A program made the translations under genes and the position numbers. This document shows, in pieces, positions 19,435-28,005 of a stretch of DNA of 64,000 nucleotides (the stretch's first letter is position 1; every line of letters starts with the position of its first letter). Source of the DNA: Corynebacterium alimapuense (GTDB lineage: Bacteria; Actinomycetota; Actinomycetes; Mycobacteriales; Mycobacteriaceae). The notes beneath the pieces were generated by a model, which saw only the letters and a program-made list of their open reading frames with translations, made no database searches and was not told where the DNA came from. The stretch is from NCBI RefSeq assembly GCF_003716585.1, contig NZ_PTJO01000003.1, positions 720,746 to 784,745 of the forward strand, written 5' to 3'.

Positions 19435-20223
19435 GTGGACTTGATTCTCCTACTGCTGATCGTCGTTGGCGGCGGCGCCTACTTTATGAACCGTTCTACT
19501 AAGCAGAAGACAGCCGAGGTCGAATCCGAGAAGCTAGCTGACGCACAGGCAGAAGCTCGTCGATGGATCGAGCGACTGGGCTCTCAGGTGCTCACCATTG
19601 CCGGCAACGATGCGGCTTCCACCCAAGCTATTGCCGATGCCTCCGAGCGCTATAACGCGGCATCTTCGGCGATTTCCACAGCCACCACGGTCCGACAGGC
19701 AGAGCTAGCCCGCGAATCAGCGCTCGAAGGTCTGCATTACATGAATGCCGCCCGCGAGATCATGGGGATGACTCCAGGACCGGAATTGCCGCTTCTGGAA
19801 GGTCAGATTAAGGCAGGCAAGGTCACCGAGCGTCGCACCATCGAACAGGACGGCCAGACCCTGACAGCCTCTCCCGACGCTTCAGAAGAGACCCCAAACT
19901 ACTACCCCGGCGGCACCGTTGCTGGCCGACCAGTCCCTGCCGGTTGGTACTCCCGCCCCTGGTGGGCTGACGCAATGGCCACCGGCATGTGGACTGCCGC
20001 CTCGATGATGATGTTCTCGGCAATGTTCTCCGGTATGGCTGGCGTTAACTACTCGGCCAATGAGTTCGAGGACGGATCCGGGGACGGGTCCGATATGGGC
20101 GCCGAGGACGCTGGCGACATGGATTCAGGCGATATGGGCGGCGGCGAAGACATGGGCGGCGACTTCGGCGGCGGTGACGGCGGCGGATTCTTCGATGGTG
20201 GCGGATTCGATTTCGACTTCTAG
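19435..20223 (+). CDS. Membrane-anchored corynebacterial protein with Gly/Asp-rich tail
   Basis: About 262 residues of unknown function. An N-terminal hydrophobic anchor (LILLLLIVVGGGAYFM) is followed by an alpha-helical, alanine/glutamate-rich segment (about 25-110), a tyrosine/proline-rich stretch, a second hydrophobic segment (MWTAASMMMFSAMFSGMAG), and a tail of Gly and Asp (about 215-262) ending in GGGFDFDF. The helical part recalls DUF1542-annotated corynebacterial proteins. GTG 19435 is preferred, with GGAG upstream; GTG 19423 is in frame but has no binding site. The tail could bind cations or phase-separate; nothing more can be said. Confidence 0.75.
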   Translation: MDLILLLLIVVGGGAYFMNRSTKQKTAEVESEKLADAQAEARRWIERLGSQVLTIAGNDAASTQAIADASERYNAASSAISTATTVRQAELARESALEGLHYMNAAREIMGMTPGPELPLLEGQIKAGKVTERRTIEQDGQTLTASPDASEETPNYYPGGTVAGRPVPAGWYSRPWWADAMATGMWTAASMMMFSAMFSGMAGVNYSANEFEDGSGDGSDMGAEDAGDMDSGDMGGGEDMGGDFGGGDGGGFFDGGGFDFDF

Positions 20224-20238
20224 CCTCCACCCCCTTAA

Positions 20239-20284
20239 ACCGGCGAAGGCGGAGTGATTATTCACTCCGCCTTCGCCGGTTTTT
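20239..20284 (+). terminator. Strong rho-independent terminator
   Basis: A perfect 19-bp stem (20239-20257 with 20262-20280) closed by a TTAT loop and followed by TTTT. It ends the Gly/Asp-tail gene. Confidence 0.93.
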
Positions 20285-20309
20285 CCATGCCAACGCTGGG
20301 CGGAAGGGG

Positions 20310-20322
20310 GGCGTCGATAAGC
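20310..20322. repeat. Intergenic copy of recurrent 13-mer GGCGTCGATAAGC
   Basis: One of seven exact copies in the window (see findings). This one lies between the terminator and the arsenate reductase promoter, preceded by a run of G. Confidence 0.6.
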
Positions 20323-20390
20323 AGTTTTGATTGAAGCAAATCGACATAAATCCTGGCAAGAATCACCTCTTCACCTGGAATTTCTCCATC

Positions 20391-20442
20391 TATTGACGAA
20401 CGTCGATATCAGTAGTAGGTTAAACATCGATGAACGTCGATA
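20391..20442 (+). promoter_or_regulatory. arsC promoter with two ArsR-type operators
   Basis: TTGACG at 20393-20398 and TAGGTT at 20416-20421 are spaced 17 bp and form a good -35/-10 pair. Operator A, TATTGACGAACGTCGATA (20391-20408), covers the -35. Operator B, CATCGATGAACGTCGATA (20425-20442), starts just after the -10. The centres are 34 bp apart. The same layout occurs at 45.1 kb. Confidence 0.7.
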
Positions 20443-20499
20443 ATGATTGGTTCGGCGGCCATCACTTCCCTTTCGCCAAAACTCAAAGGCCTTCCCACA

Positions 20500-20913
20500 G
20501 TGACCAAGCCCAGCGTTCTTTTCGTCTGCGTCCACAACGCCGGCCGCTCTCAGATGGCCGCCGCTTACCTCACCGAGCTCTCCGACGGAAAGATCACCGT
20601 CCGTTCCGCCGGATCCGAACCTGCAGATCAACTCAACCCGGCCGCCGTCACAGCAATGGCCGAAGAGGGCATCGATCTCACTTCTGCTGAACCAAAAATT
20701 CTCACCACTGAAGCTGTCGAGCTTTCCGACGTCGTCATCACCATGGGATGCGGCGATACCTGTCCAATCTTCCCCGGCAAGCGCTACCTCGACTGGAAAC
20801 TCGACGATCCGGCAGGACAAGGCATCGATGCCGTCCGGCCCATCCGCGATGAAATCCGCCGCCGAGTCAATACCCTCATCGAAGAACTCCTCCCCGGCAC
20901 TGCCGACTACTAA
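20500..20913 (+). CDS. arsC: Arsenate reductase, low-Mr phosphatase type
   Basis: About 137 residues with the P-loop VCVHNAGRSQMAA at the N-terminus (catalytic Cys in CVHNAGRS), MGCGDTCP and the DWKLDDPAG loop with the general-acid Asp. These are the features of corynebacterial arsenate reductases, which form an arseno-mycothiol adduct released by mycoredoxin. GTG 20500 with AAAGG upstream places the P-loop at residues 9-17, as usual; ATG 20443 is in frame but would begin at operator B and add unrelated residues. It lies 9 bases before the second reductase in a two-gene operon. Confidence 0.88.
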   Translation: MTKPSVLFVCVHNAGRSQMAAAYLTELSDGKITVRSAGSEPADQLNPAAVTAMAEEGIDLTSAEPKILTTEAVELSDVVITMGCGDTCPIFPGKRYLDWKLDDPAGQGIDAVRPIRDEIRRRVNTLIEELLPGTADY

Positions 20914-20922
20914 AGGATCACC

Positions 20923-21555
20923 ATGAGCACCTACGAACAGCCTGAGTTTCATTCCAAAGTCCTCCTGCGTGCCGTAGAAGACCTGTCCGAAAAGTACCGC
21001 GGAATGTTCTCCACCGAGACCATCGAGCGTTACATCTACGAGTCCTACACCTCCCTCGCGCGTACCGCGAAGGTCAAGACCTACCTGCCGATCCTCGCTG
21101 AGCGTTTCGCCAAAGACCGCCTCCGAGCACTCGCACTGGCCCAAGGCAAAATCGATTCTGATGTGCCTCAGGTGCTATTTGTCTGTGTTCACAACAGTGG
21201 CCGCTCCCAGATCGCTTCAGCCTTGTTGACCCACTACGCGGGCAAGGCCGTCGAAGTACGTTCCGCTGGCTCCATGCCCGGCCTCGAGGTCAACCCCGTC
21301 GTCGTAGAGGCCATCGAAGAACGCGGCATCGATATCTCCGGCGCTTACCCCAAGCCGCTGACCGATGATGTGGTTCGCGCCGCTGACTACGTGATCACCA
21401 TGGGCTGCGGCGATGTCTGCCCCATCTACCCCGGCAAGAACTACTTGGATTGGGATCTCGCAGACCCAGCCGATGAGTCGCTTGAACAGGTCCGCCCCAT
21501 CGTCGATGACATCGACGATCGCATCCAGGCACTCTGGGCAGAGATCAGCAGCTAA
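20923..21555 (+). CDS. arsC: Arsenate reductase with N-terminal helical domain
   Basis: A 210-residue enzyme. Residues 1-78 form a helical bundle (ALRAVEDLSEKYRGMF to RLRALALAQG-like segments) as in actinobacterial three-helix-bundle reductases; the catalytic low-Mr phosphatase domain follows with Cys88 in VCVHNSGRS and MGCGDVCP. It catalyses reduction of arsenate to arsenite, probably with mycothiol. It is a paralogue of the preceding gene and is co-transcribed. No arsenite exporter is in this operon, so export must rely on another locus such as the permease at 14 kb or genes outside the window. Confidence 0.9.
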   Translation: MSTYEQPEFHSKVLLRAVEDLSEKYRGMFSTETIERYIYESYTSLARTAKVKTYLPILAERFAKDRLRALALAQGKIDSDVPQVLFVCVHNSGRSQIASALLTHYAGKAVEVRSAGSMPGLEVNPVVVEAIEERGIDISGAYPKPLTDDVVRAADYVITMGCGDVCPIYPGKNYLDWDLADPADESLEQVRPIVDDIDDRIQALWAEISS

Positions 21556-21590
21556 GCCGCCTTCCCCACCAGCTTTGGCAAAAGCAGAAA

Positions 21591-21625
21591 AAGGCCCCCA
21601 CATTCAGATCGAATGTGGGGGCCTT
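21591..21625. terminator. Bidirectional terminator between arsC and rpiB
   Basis: AAGGCCCCCACATTC (21591-21605) pairs perfectly with GAATGTGGGGGCCTT (21611-21625) over a 5-nt loop. On the minus strand it is followed by a T-rich stretch. Confidence 0.88.
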
Positions 21626-21645
21626 GAGTGTCAGCTAAAGAAAGA

Positions 21646-22122
21646 TCAGTTGCTCTCCGGCAGCTCCGGAGCAATACCGGTGCGCTCGTAGTCAGCCAAG
21701 ATGTCGATGCGACGCTGGTGACGCTCAGCGTTGGACCATTCCTGATCGAGGAAAGCATCGACGATGGCCAGCGACTCTTCCTTAGAGTGCATCCGCCCAC
21801 CAAGACCGATGAGCTGGGCGTTATTGTGCTCACGTGCCAGGCGAGCGGTCTCCGGGGACCACGCCAGAGCGCAGCGAGCACCCTGGACCTTGTTAGCGGC
21901 GATCTGCTCACCATTGCCCGAGCCACCGAGGACAATGCCCAGGGAACCTGGGTCATTGACGGTACGAGCGGCTGCCTCGATGCAGAAGGCTGGGTAGTCA
22001 TCCTCAGCATCGTAGGTGTGGGCACCACAATCAATAACGTCGTGGCCGTTAGTTTTCAAGTGCTCGGCAATGATGTTTTTCATCTCAAAGCCAGCATGGT
22101 CTGCTCCCAAATAAACGCGCAT
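21646..22122 (-). CDS. rpiB: Ribose-5-phosphate isomerase B
   Basis: A 158-residue RpiB/LacAB family enzyme that interconverts ribose 5-phosphate and ribulose 5-phosphate in the pentose phosphate pathway. The N-terminal MRVYLGADHAGFEMK and the phosphate loop VLGGSGNGEQIAANK are typical; in actinobacterial RpiB the catalytic base is the Glu in GSGNGE rather than a Cys, which fits here. The arginine-rich C-terminal helix (ERHQRRIDIL) closes the partner's active site. Five bases separate it from the upstream small membrane protein gene. Confidence 0.95.
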   Translation of the reverse strand: MRVYLGADHAGFEMKNIIAEHLKTNGHDVIDCGAHTYDAEDDYPAFCIEAAARTVNDPGSLGIVLGGSGNGEQIAANKVQGARCALAWSPETARLAREHNNAQLIGLGGRMHSKEESLAIVDAFLDQEWSNAERHQRRIDILADYERTGIAPELPESN

Positions 22123-22127
22123 AAAAC

Positions 22128-22403
22128 CTATCCTACCTGGCTAGTGGTGCCACTCTTGCTAAAACCACCGGTGAATACTTTCCACATCAGCCAAACACCA
22201 AGCGCGAGCAAAAGGATGGGGATGATGCGCAAGAAAAGAGCCACTGCGCCAAGGAAAGCGAAAACTACCGCAATCGATGCGGAGATGGCACAGACCACTG
22301 CGGTCAAGGCTGCAATCGGCTTGTGATCAGATTTCCATGCGTAGTAGGTAACTCCGCCGGCCAAAGCGGCGATGACGCTGGCGATTACTGTTGTCCAAAA
22401 CAT
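22128..22403 (-). CDS. Small conserved membrane protein
   Basis: A 91-residue protein with three hydrophobic segments (about residues 4-22, 32-54 and 58-75) and a short glycine/serine-rich tail. No catalytic motif is visible. It lies between a DsbA-like oxidoreductase gene (3 bases) and rpiB (5 bases) on the same strand, so the three form one transcript; a gene of this kind occupies the same place in C. glutamicum. Function unknown. Confidence 0.75.
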   Translation of the reverse strand: MFWTTVIASVIAALAGGVTYYAWKSDHKPIAALTAVVCAISASIAVVFAFLGAVALFLRIIPILLLALGVWLMWKVFTGGFSKSGTTSQVG

Positions 22404-22406
22404 GGT

Positions 22407-23027
22407 TTATACCTGCGGGCTTTCTGTCCGGGAGCGTTTAATTTCGAAGAAGTAAGGATACTGAGCAAGGCGTAGAGCTGCATCAAAGATCTCGCCAGCT
22501 TCCTCGCCTTCCGGCACACGAGTAAGGACAGGACCGAAGAAAGCAGTGTCTCCGAGCTTGATCACGGGAGTTCCTACGTCATCGCCTACAGAGTCTATGG
22601 CGCCAGCGTGGAAAGCACGCAACTGTTCATCAACTTCTTCGGTATTGGCCACCTCGGCGTAAGTATGATCGAGTCCAACTTCTGCCAGAGCTCGAGCGAT
22701 GACATCGTCATAGCCACCAAAACCAGCCTTGCCGCTTTCCTTGCCCGCATGAATCATCGTGCCCATCACGGTATAGAGCTCGTCGACCTTCTCCGGCTCC
22801 TCGAGCGCCACTTTGGTGAACACACGTGCCGGGCCCCAGTTCGCCTTCATCATGTCTAAGTAGCCGGGGTCTAGATCGCGGCCGTCATTGAGGACGGACA
22901 AAGACATCGGGACCCAGTTAACTGTGAAGTCACGAACCTTTTCTACTTCCTTGATCCAGCGGGAGGTCTGCCAGCAGAAAGGGCAGGAAACATCGAACCA
23001 AAAAGTTACGTTAGTAGTGGAGGTCAT
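22407..23027 (-). CDS. DsbA-family oxidoreductase (mycothiol-dependent type)
   Basis: A 206-residue thioredoxin-fold protein with a helical insertion. The active site is DVSCPFCWQ (Cys15, Cys18), and the cis-Pro loop is GTPVIKLGD. There is no signal peptide, so it is cytoplasmic and unlike periplasmic DsbA. The features match the actinobacterial Rv2466c-like family, a mycothiol-dependent nitroreductase/oxidoreductase induced by oxidative stress. The gene is divergent from pepN. The precise physiological substrate is unknown. Confidence 0.87.
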   Translation of the reverse strand: MTSTTNVTFWFDVSCPFCWQTSRWIKEVEKVRDFTVNWVPMSLSVLNDGRDLDPGYLDMMKANWGPARVFTKVALEEPEKVDELYTVMGTMIHAGKESGKAGFGGYDDVIARALAEVGLDHTYAEVANTEEVDEQLRAFHAGAIDSVGDDVGTPVIKLGDTAFFGPVLTRVPEGEEAGEIFDAALRLAQYPYFFEIKRSRTESPQV

Positions 23028-23034
23028 GCCGTAC

Positions 23035-23055
23035 AGCCTAGGTGAGGATTAGGCT
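23035..23055. promoter_or_regulatory. Inverted repeat in the divergent DsbA-like/pepN promoter
   Basis: AGCCTA (23035-23040) and TAGGCT (23050-23055) are separated by nine bases. The place between divergent genes suggests an operator; the binding protein is unknown. Confidence 0.4.
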
Positions 23056-23096
23056 AGGCGCAGATACCCCTCCGCCGACTAAAATCAGGAGAGCAC

Positions 23097-25676
23097 ATGA
23101 GCTCCACCAACCTCACCCGCGACGAAGCCGCCCACCGCGCGCGGCTGCTAAAGGTGCACAATTACGACATCGCACTTGACTTGACGGAGTCCGACACAGA
23201 GTTCTCATCTGTCACTCGGGTCTCGTTCACCGTCAAGGAGGAAGGCTCCACGTTCATCGATCTGCGAGCGTCGCGAATCAATGGCGTGTATCTGGACGGT
23301 CAGGATATCCGCTCTTCCGCGCTGACGCTGGACAGCAACGGCTATGACGACACCAATGGCATCGCACTGGAAAACCTGAGCGTAGGCCGCCACACTCTCC
23401 GCATTATGGCAACCTGTCTCTACTCCCGCACCGGCGAAGGACTGCACCGTTTCGTAGATCCGGCCGATGGCCAGACCTACCTCTATACCCAGTTCGAAAC
23501 CGCCGACGCCAAGCGAGTCTTCGCTTGCTTCGACCAGCCGGATCTCAAGGCCACCTATGGTTTGACGGTGACCACTCCGAGCAACTGGCGGGTCATCTCC
23601 AACGCACACCAGGACACCACTCGCACCGGCGACACGATCACGCACCGCTCGAGCATCTCCTACCCTCTCTCGACCTATTTGGTCGCTCTTTGTGCTGGCC
23701 CGTACCACGAGGTTCGTTCCATGTGGCGCGGCGAGTTGACCCATCACGCTGAGACTCCGGGCACTGAGCCCACCGCGTTAGAGGTCCCGATGCGGATTTA
23801 CTGCCGCCGGTCCATTGCTAAGAGCCTGGACTCAGATCGCTTGTTCGAAGAGACCAAGCAGGGCTTCGATTTCTTCCACCAGCACTTTGGCATGGCCTAC
23901 CCCTTCGGCAAGTATGACCAGGTCTTCTGCCCGGAATACAACATGGGGGCAATGGAAAACGCCGCCTGCGTAACCATCCGCGACGAGTACGTCTTTACTT
24001 CTAAGGCAACTCACTACCGCTACGAGCGCCGAGCAGACACAATTCTGCACGAGCTGGCACACATGTGGTTCGGTGACTTGGTGACCATGGCGTGGTGGGA
24101 TGATCTCTGGCTCAACGAGTCCTTCGCCACGTGGTCGGCCGCGTTTGCCCAGGCTGAGGCAACGCAGTATGACACTGCTTGGGTGACCTTCGCGAACGTC
24201 GAAAAGTCGTGGGCCTACCAACAAGACCAGCTGCCCTCTACCCACCCCATCCTCGCCGATGCCAGCGACGTGGAAACCGTCGAGCAGAACTTCGACGGCA
24301 TCACCTATGCCAAGGGTGCCAGCGTGCTCAAGCAGCTCGCCGCCTATGTCGGTCAGGAGAATTTCCTCGCCGGAGTGCGACGCCACTTCGCTAACCATGC
24401 GTGGGGCAACGCCACCTTCGATGACCTGCTCGGCGCGCTGCAGGAAGCATCCGGGCGGGACCTTTCCGATTGGGCCGATCAATGGCTCAAGACCACCGGC
24501 GTTAACCGCCTCTCCCCGGCTGTCTCAGTCACCGATGGCACCTACACTTCCTTCGCTGTCGAGCAATCCGGCGCAGCACCCGGCGCTGGCGAACTGCGCA
24601 CCCACCGCATTGCGGTCGGTCTCTACTCGCTTATCGACGGCCGTGTCACCCGCACCCAGCGCGTCGAGCTCGACGTCGCCGGCGCTTCCACCTCTGTCCC
24701 CGAACTCATCGGTCAGCCCGCCGCTGACCTGGTGCTGGTCAACGATGACGACCTCACCTACTGCCTCATGCAGCTCGACGAGGCCGCGCTGGACTTCGTA
24801 GTCGCCAACATCGATCGCATTGACGACCCGATGGCCCGGACCCTATGTTGGTCCGCCGCCTGGGAAGCCACCCGCGACGGTCAGATGAAAGCCAGCGACT
24901 TCGCCCGCTTGGTAGTCCGCGGCGCACCCGCAGAAACCGAACTCGCAGTCCTCGAACGTATCCTGACCCAAGCCACCACCGCAGTGCGCCTCTACGCAGA
25001 TCCCACCTGGGCAGATACAGAGGGACGCGATCTACTCGCCGACGCCTACCTGCGCGGAATCCACGAAGGCACCGAAGAAACCTCCTTGGTCTTCGACCAT
25101 GCCCTCACCAAACTTCCGCTTAACGACGCCGCCGCCGACCACCTAGAATCCGTCCTCGCCGACTCCGACGATGCTGAGCTGCGCTGGTTGGCACTAGCCG
25201 CCCTCATCGCCTACGGCCGAGTAGATGATGTCAACGGCGCCATCAGTGGCCAGAGGGCCTTGGATTCTTCCGCTACCGGAGAACAGGCTGCACAACGAGC
25301 CGCTGCAGCAGTCAACACTGCCGAAACCAAGCAGTCCGTGTGGGATGAAGTTGTTGGCGCAGAGCTATCGAACCTGGCTGCGCGCCACAAGCTTGAAGGC
25401 TTGGTCTACCCAGGGTCCGGAGATTTCCTCGAGCCGCTGTCCGCGCCCTACTTCGAGATCGCCGAATCCCTCTGGGCTCGGGGTTCCTCCGAGATGACTC
25501 TTCAGGCGTTGACTGGCTTGTACCCATCGTGGGACATCTCGGCAGCTGGCCTAGAGCGTGCCGATGCCTTCCTCAGCCGTGACCTTCCCTCCGGGCTGCG
25601 CCGAATTGTGGTCGAGCAGCGCGCCCGAGTCGAGCGTGCTCTGCGGAACCAGGGAGTTGACGCCGGAGCGAACTAG
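23097..25676 (+). CDS. pepN: Aminopeptidase N (M1 family)
   Basis: An 859-residue zinc metallopeptidase that removes N-terminal residues from peptides. It has the substrate-anchoring GAMEN (MGAMENAA, near residue 284) and the zinc site HELAH at 318-322 with the third ligand Glu341 in NESFA. The C-terminal half is the ERAP1-like helical domain. The start is supported by AGGAG upstream. No signal peptide, so cytoplasmic. The N-terminal beta domain and length match actinobacterial PepN. Expression as a single gene ended by a stem-loop. Confidence 0.96.
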   Translation: MSSTNLTRDEAAHRARLLKVHNYDIALDLTESDTEFSSVTRVSFTVKEEGSTFIDLRASRINGVYLDGQDIRSSALTLDSNGYDDTNGIALENLSVGRHTLRIMATCLYSRTGEGLHRFVDPADGQTYLYTQFETADAKRVFACFDQPDLKATYGLTVTTPSNWRVISNAHQDTTRTGDTITHRSSISYPLSTYLVALCAGPYHEVRSMWRGELTHHAETPGTEPTALEVPMRIYCRRSIAKSLDSDRLFEETKQGFDFFHQHFGMAYPFGKYDQVFCPEYNMGAMENAACVTIRDEYVFTSKATHYRYERRADTILHELAHMWFGDLVTMAWWDDLWLNESFATWSAAFAQAEATQYDTAWVTFANVEKSWAYQQDQLPSTHPILADASDVETVEQNFDGITYAKGASVLKQLAAYVGQENFLAGVRRHFANHAWGNATFDDLLGALQEASGRDLSDWADQWLKTTGVNRLSPAVSVTDGTYTSFAVEQSGAAPGAGELRTHRIAVGLYSLIDGRVTRTQRVELDVAGASTSVPELIGQPAADLVLVNDDDLTYCLMQLDEAALDFVVANIDRIDDPMARTLCWSAAWEATRDGQMKASDFARLVVRGAPAETELAVLERILTQATTAVRLYADPTWADTEGRDLLADAYLRGIHEGTEETSLVFDHALTKLPLNDAAADHLESVLADSDDAELRWLALAALIAYGRVDDVNGAISGQRALDSSATGEQAAQRAAAAVNTAETKQSVWDEVVGAELSNLAARHKLEGLVYPGSGDFLEPLSAPYFEIAESLWARGSSEMTLQALTGLYPSWDISAAGLERADAFLSRDLPSGLRRIVVEQRARVERALRNQGVDAGAN

Positions 25677-25712
25677 CTTTCCTCCACCTCCATCTCCCCC
25701 ATCCACCGAGAT

Positions 25713-25748
25713 CAGTTGACCGGGATCAGTAGTGATCCCGGTCAACTG
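25713..25748 (+). terminator. Stem-loop after pepN
   Basis: CAGTTGACCGGGATCA (25713-25728) pairs perfectly with TGATCCCGGTCAACTG (25733-25748) over a GTAG loop. It is not followed by a T-run. Confidence 0.7.
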
Positions 25749-25938
25749 CTGCCCAAATCAGACTCATCCCACCCGACTCATCTCGGGGCACCAAAACAAA
25801 CCAGTATCTACCCAGGCCGCCAGTCGGTCAACCACCAAGTCTCTCCGCTTGTGGACAAACCTCCCCTGTGCACATCTCCCGGCGCGATCGTCTCCCAGTC
25901 CGCGGCACCCTCTCTGCTAGGTCGGAATAGTCAGCGGC

Positions 25939-26910
25939 ATGGAGAATTGGAAAGACGCCTTCGGTCTCATCGAGCTGCGGAAAGTCCCAAACTATGACCA
26001 CGACACAATCGAACGGATCAACAACGGCTTCCTCATCAAATTAACAGCCGAAGTCGCAGTCGAGGCCCATAGTTATCGACTACTCCCCAGGTGGGAGCAA
26101 GCTCGGGCTCGGGCAGCAGCAGTCGGACTTACTGTCGATACGGCAGTGGTCTCCGGCCCCGCCGCAGCCCGCCTTTGGGGCATCGAGGTCCTCGGCACCA
26201 AACAGGCCGTCGATCTGCATCTTCCTGGGCGAGCCAAGCCCGGACGCAAATCTGATTGGCCGGCAGGTGTGGTCTACCGGCATGGATATCTCGATCCTCG
26301 ACAGATCCGGCACCTGCATGGTCTGCGTCTGACTACTCGAGTCCGCACTCTCGCTGATATTTCCCGCTATTACGGTCCCTGCCAGGCTGTGGTGGCCATC
26401 GATTCTGCCCGCCGCCGGTGGCCTGAGCTCACAACAAGTCGGCTGTTCGAGGAGTCCTCGTTGTTGGGCCGATTCCATGGGGCGCCAGCGTTTCGGCAGG
26501 CTATTGCGCTGTCTGTCCCCGATTCCGGTAGCCCATTGGAGTCCAAAGCTCGGTTTATCCTCTGCTCGGCCAGGCTTGCGCAGGTGACCTCGATTTCCAC
26601 TCAGGTTGAGTTTCGGATGGCTAGCAGCGGTCGGCGATATCGTGTGGATCTGCTGGTCAACGGATGGCTGATCGTCGAGGTCGATGGCCAGGCCAAGTAT
26701 CACTACGGGTTCGATGAGGATCCTGATGAGGTCATTCGGGGTGAACGCGCACGCGAAAAGGGCATCCAGAATGGTGGTTTTCCGGTCCTGCGTGTGGGGG
26801 CTGCCCAGTTGCGACAGGCTCCGGACGGCAGTTGCGAGTTCTTGGACCTGATTGTGAATGCGCTGGCGAACTTCTCACGACCACAAGATCCCAGCAACCG
26901 TGTCTTATAG
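25939..26910 (+). CDS. Orphan protein with PD-(D/E)XK-like C-terminal domain
   Basis: A 323-residue protein. Residues 60-190 (SGPAAARLWGIEVL, HLPGRAKPGRK, LRLTTRVRTLADISRYYG) resemble the N-terminal part of actinobacterial AbiEi-like/DUF559 proteins. The C-terminal part has YRVDLLVNGWLIVEVDGQAKYH (about 233-253), matching the D...(E/D)xK pattern of restriction-type and Vsr-like nucleases. No partner toxin, methylase or helicase lies next to it, so it does not look like a complete restriction or abortive-infection system. A nuclease or DNA-binding role is inferred. No clear ribosome binding site precedes ATG 25939; a leaderless start is possible. Confidence 0.7.
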   Translation: MENWKDAFGLIELRKVPNYDHDTIERINNGFLIKLTAEVAVEAHSYRLLPRWEQARARAAAVGLTVDTAVVSGPAAARLWGIEVLGTKQAVDLHLPGRAKPGRKSDWPAGVVYRHGYLDPRQIRHLHGLRLTTRVRTLADISRYYGPCQAVVAIDSARRRWPELTTSRLFEESSLLGRFHGAPAFRQAIALSVPDSGSPLESKARFILCSARLAQVTSISTQVEFRMASSGRRYRVDLLVNGWLIVEVDGQAKYHYGFDEDPDEVIRGERAREKGIQNGGFPVLRVGAAQLRQAPDGSCEFLDLIVNALANFSRPQDPSNRVL

Positions 26911-27066
26911 CCATACCCAGGGATCAATCGGCAGGCATCACCACTGATCTCGGGATATAGCCGGGCAAAACCCACTCCTCCCGCCCAACTGATCCCGGGC
27001 AGCTGGGCGGGCGAGACTAGGGTGTAGCAAGTCCGCTCTACCCCGCCCCTTACCCAGGAGTTTCGA

Positions 27067-28005
27067 GTGTTCGCAGTTGCTCTAGGCGCGCTGATCGGCT
27101 TGGTCATGCCGATCCAAACCAGCGCAAACTCCCGGCTCCGACAATCGGTTGGCTCACCATTTCTGGCCTCCCTAGTGTCCTTCCTCGTCGGAGTCAGCAC
27201 GCTGCTGGTGGCCACCCTGCTTATCGACGCCCATCTGCCCGACCTTTCCCTTGCCTCCGGGCAGCCTGGGTGGCTGCTCACAGGCGGGTTCTTAGGCGTG
27301 GTCGTCTTGACCGGGAATATCTTCTTATTTCCGCGTCTTGGCAGCGTTCAAACGGTGGTGCTGCCGATCACGGGCCAGGTACTAATGGGCCTGCTCATCG
27401 ATAATTTCGGATGGTTTGATTCCCCAGAATCCCCGTTGAGTGTTGCCCGTATTTTCGGCGCGCTGCTGCTAATTCTCGGCGTCTTGGGGGTTATTGGCTT
27501 TCTCGATGCCCTCGTGCGCCGGACCCCAGTTGTTGGCAATAGTTCGGATGCAGGCCCTCAGCTGTGGCTATGGCGAATAGCAGGAATCATTTTCGGGATG
27601 TGTTCAGCTTCCCAGACCGCGATTAATGGCCGACTCGGGGTCGTCTTAGACTCGGCAGTCGCGGCAGCGCTCATCTCCTTCGCGGTGGGAGTGGCAACTC
27701 TCCTATTGATCATTTTGGCCACTCGCACTCCATGGCAGCTCAAGCGCATCGACGATGGCCCCAATCCGTGGTGGATGTGGGTGGGCGGATTCTTAGGTGC
27801 AGCTTTTGTCTTTGGTACTGCATTTCTCGCGCCGATCATCGGTACGGGACTGACCGTCATGGTTATCTTGCTCGGGATGATGGCCGGCAGTCTGGCTATC
27901 GATCAGTTCGGGCTTTTAGGCGCCTATAAAAAGCGTGCCACCCCGATCCAGTTATTGGGTCTAGCCCTCATGGTCGCCGGGGTGGCTGCGATTCGTTTGT
28001 TCTAG
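27067..28005 (+). CDS. DMT-type transporter, duplicated DUF606/YdcZ
   Basis: A 312-residue membrane protein with about ten hydrophobic segments in two homologous halves. Each begins with an N-S/N-G-R-L motif (ANSRLRQSVGSPFLASLVSFLVG and INGRLGVVLDSAVAAALISFAVG), the mark of a fused DUF606 (YdcZ) pair in the drug/metabolite transporter superfamily. Substrate unknown. GTG start preceded by AGGAG. Its TAG stop overlaps the metB stop on the other strand by three bases (convergent CTAG). Confidence 0.82.
   Translation: MFAVALGALIGLVMPIQTSANSRLRQSVGSPFLASLVSFLVGVSTLLVATLLIDAHLPDLSLASGQPGWLLTGGFLGVVVLTGNIFLFPRLGSVQTVVLPITGQVLMGLLIDNFGWFDSPESPLSVARIFGALLLILGVLGVIGFLDALVRRTPVVGNSSDAGPQLWLWRIAGIIFGMCSASQTAINGRLGVVLDSAVAAALISFAVGVATLLLIILATRTPWQLKRIDDGPNPWWMWVGGFLGAAFVFGTAFLAPIIGTGLTVMVILLGMMAGSLAIDQFGLLGAYKKRATPIQLLGLALMVAGVAAIRLF

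Noticed and set aside
23035..23055. DtxR iron box between the DsbA-like gene and pepN
   Set aside because: The AGCCTA-N9-TAGGCT repeat only partly resembles the DtxR consensus and the spacing is wrong; kept only as an unassigned inverted repeat.
25939..26910. Complete AbiE toxin-antitoxin or restriction system
   Set aside because: No AbiEii-type nucleotidyltransferase, methylase or helicase lies on either side.
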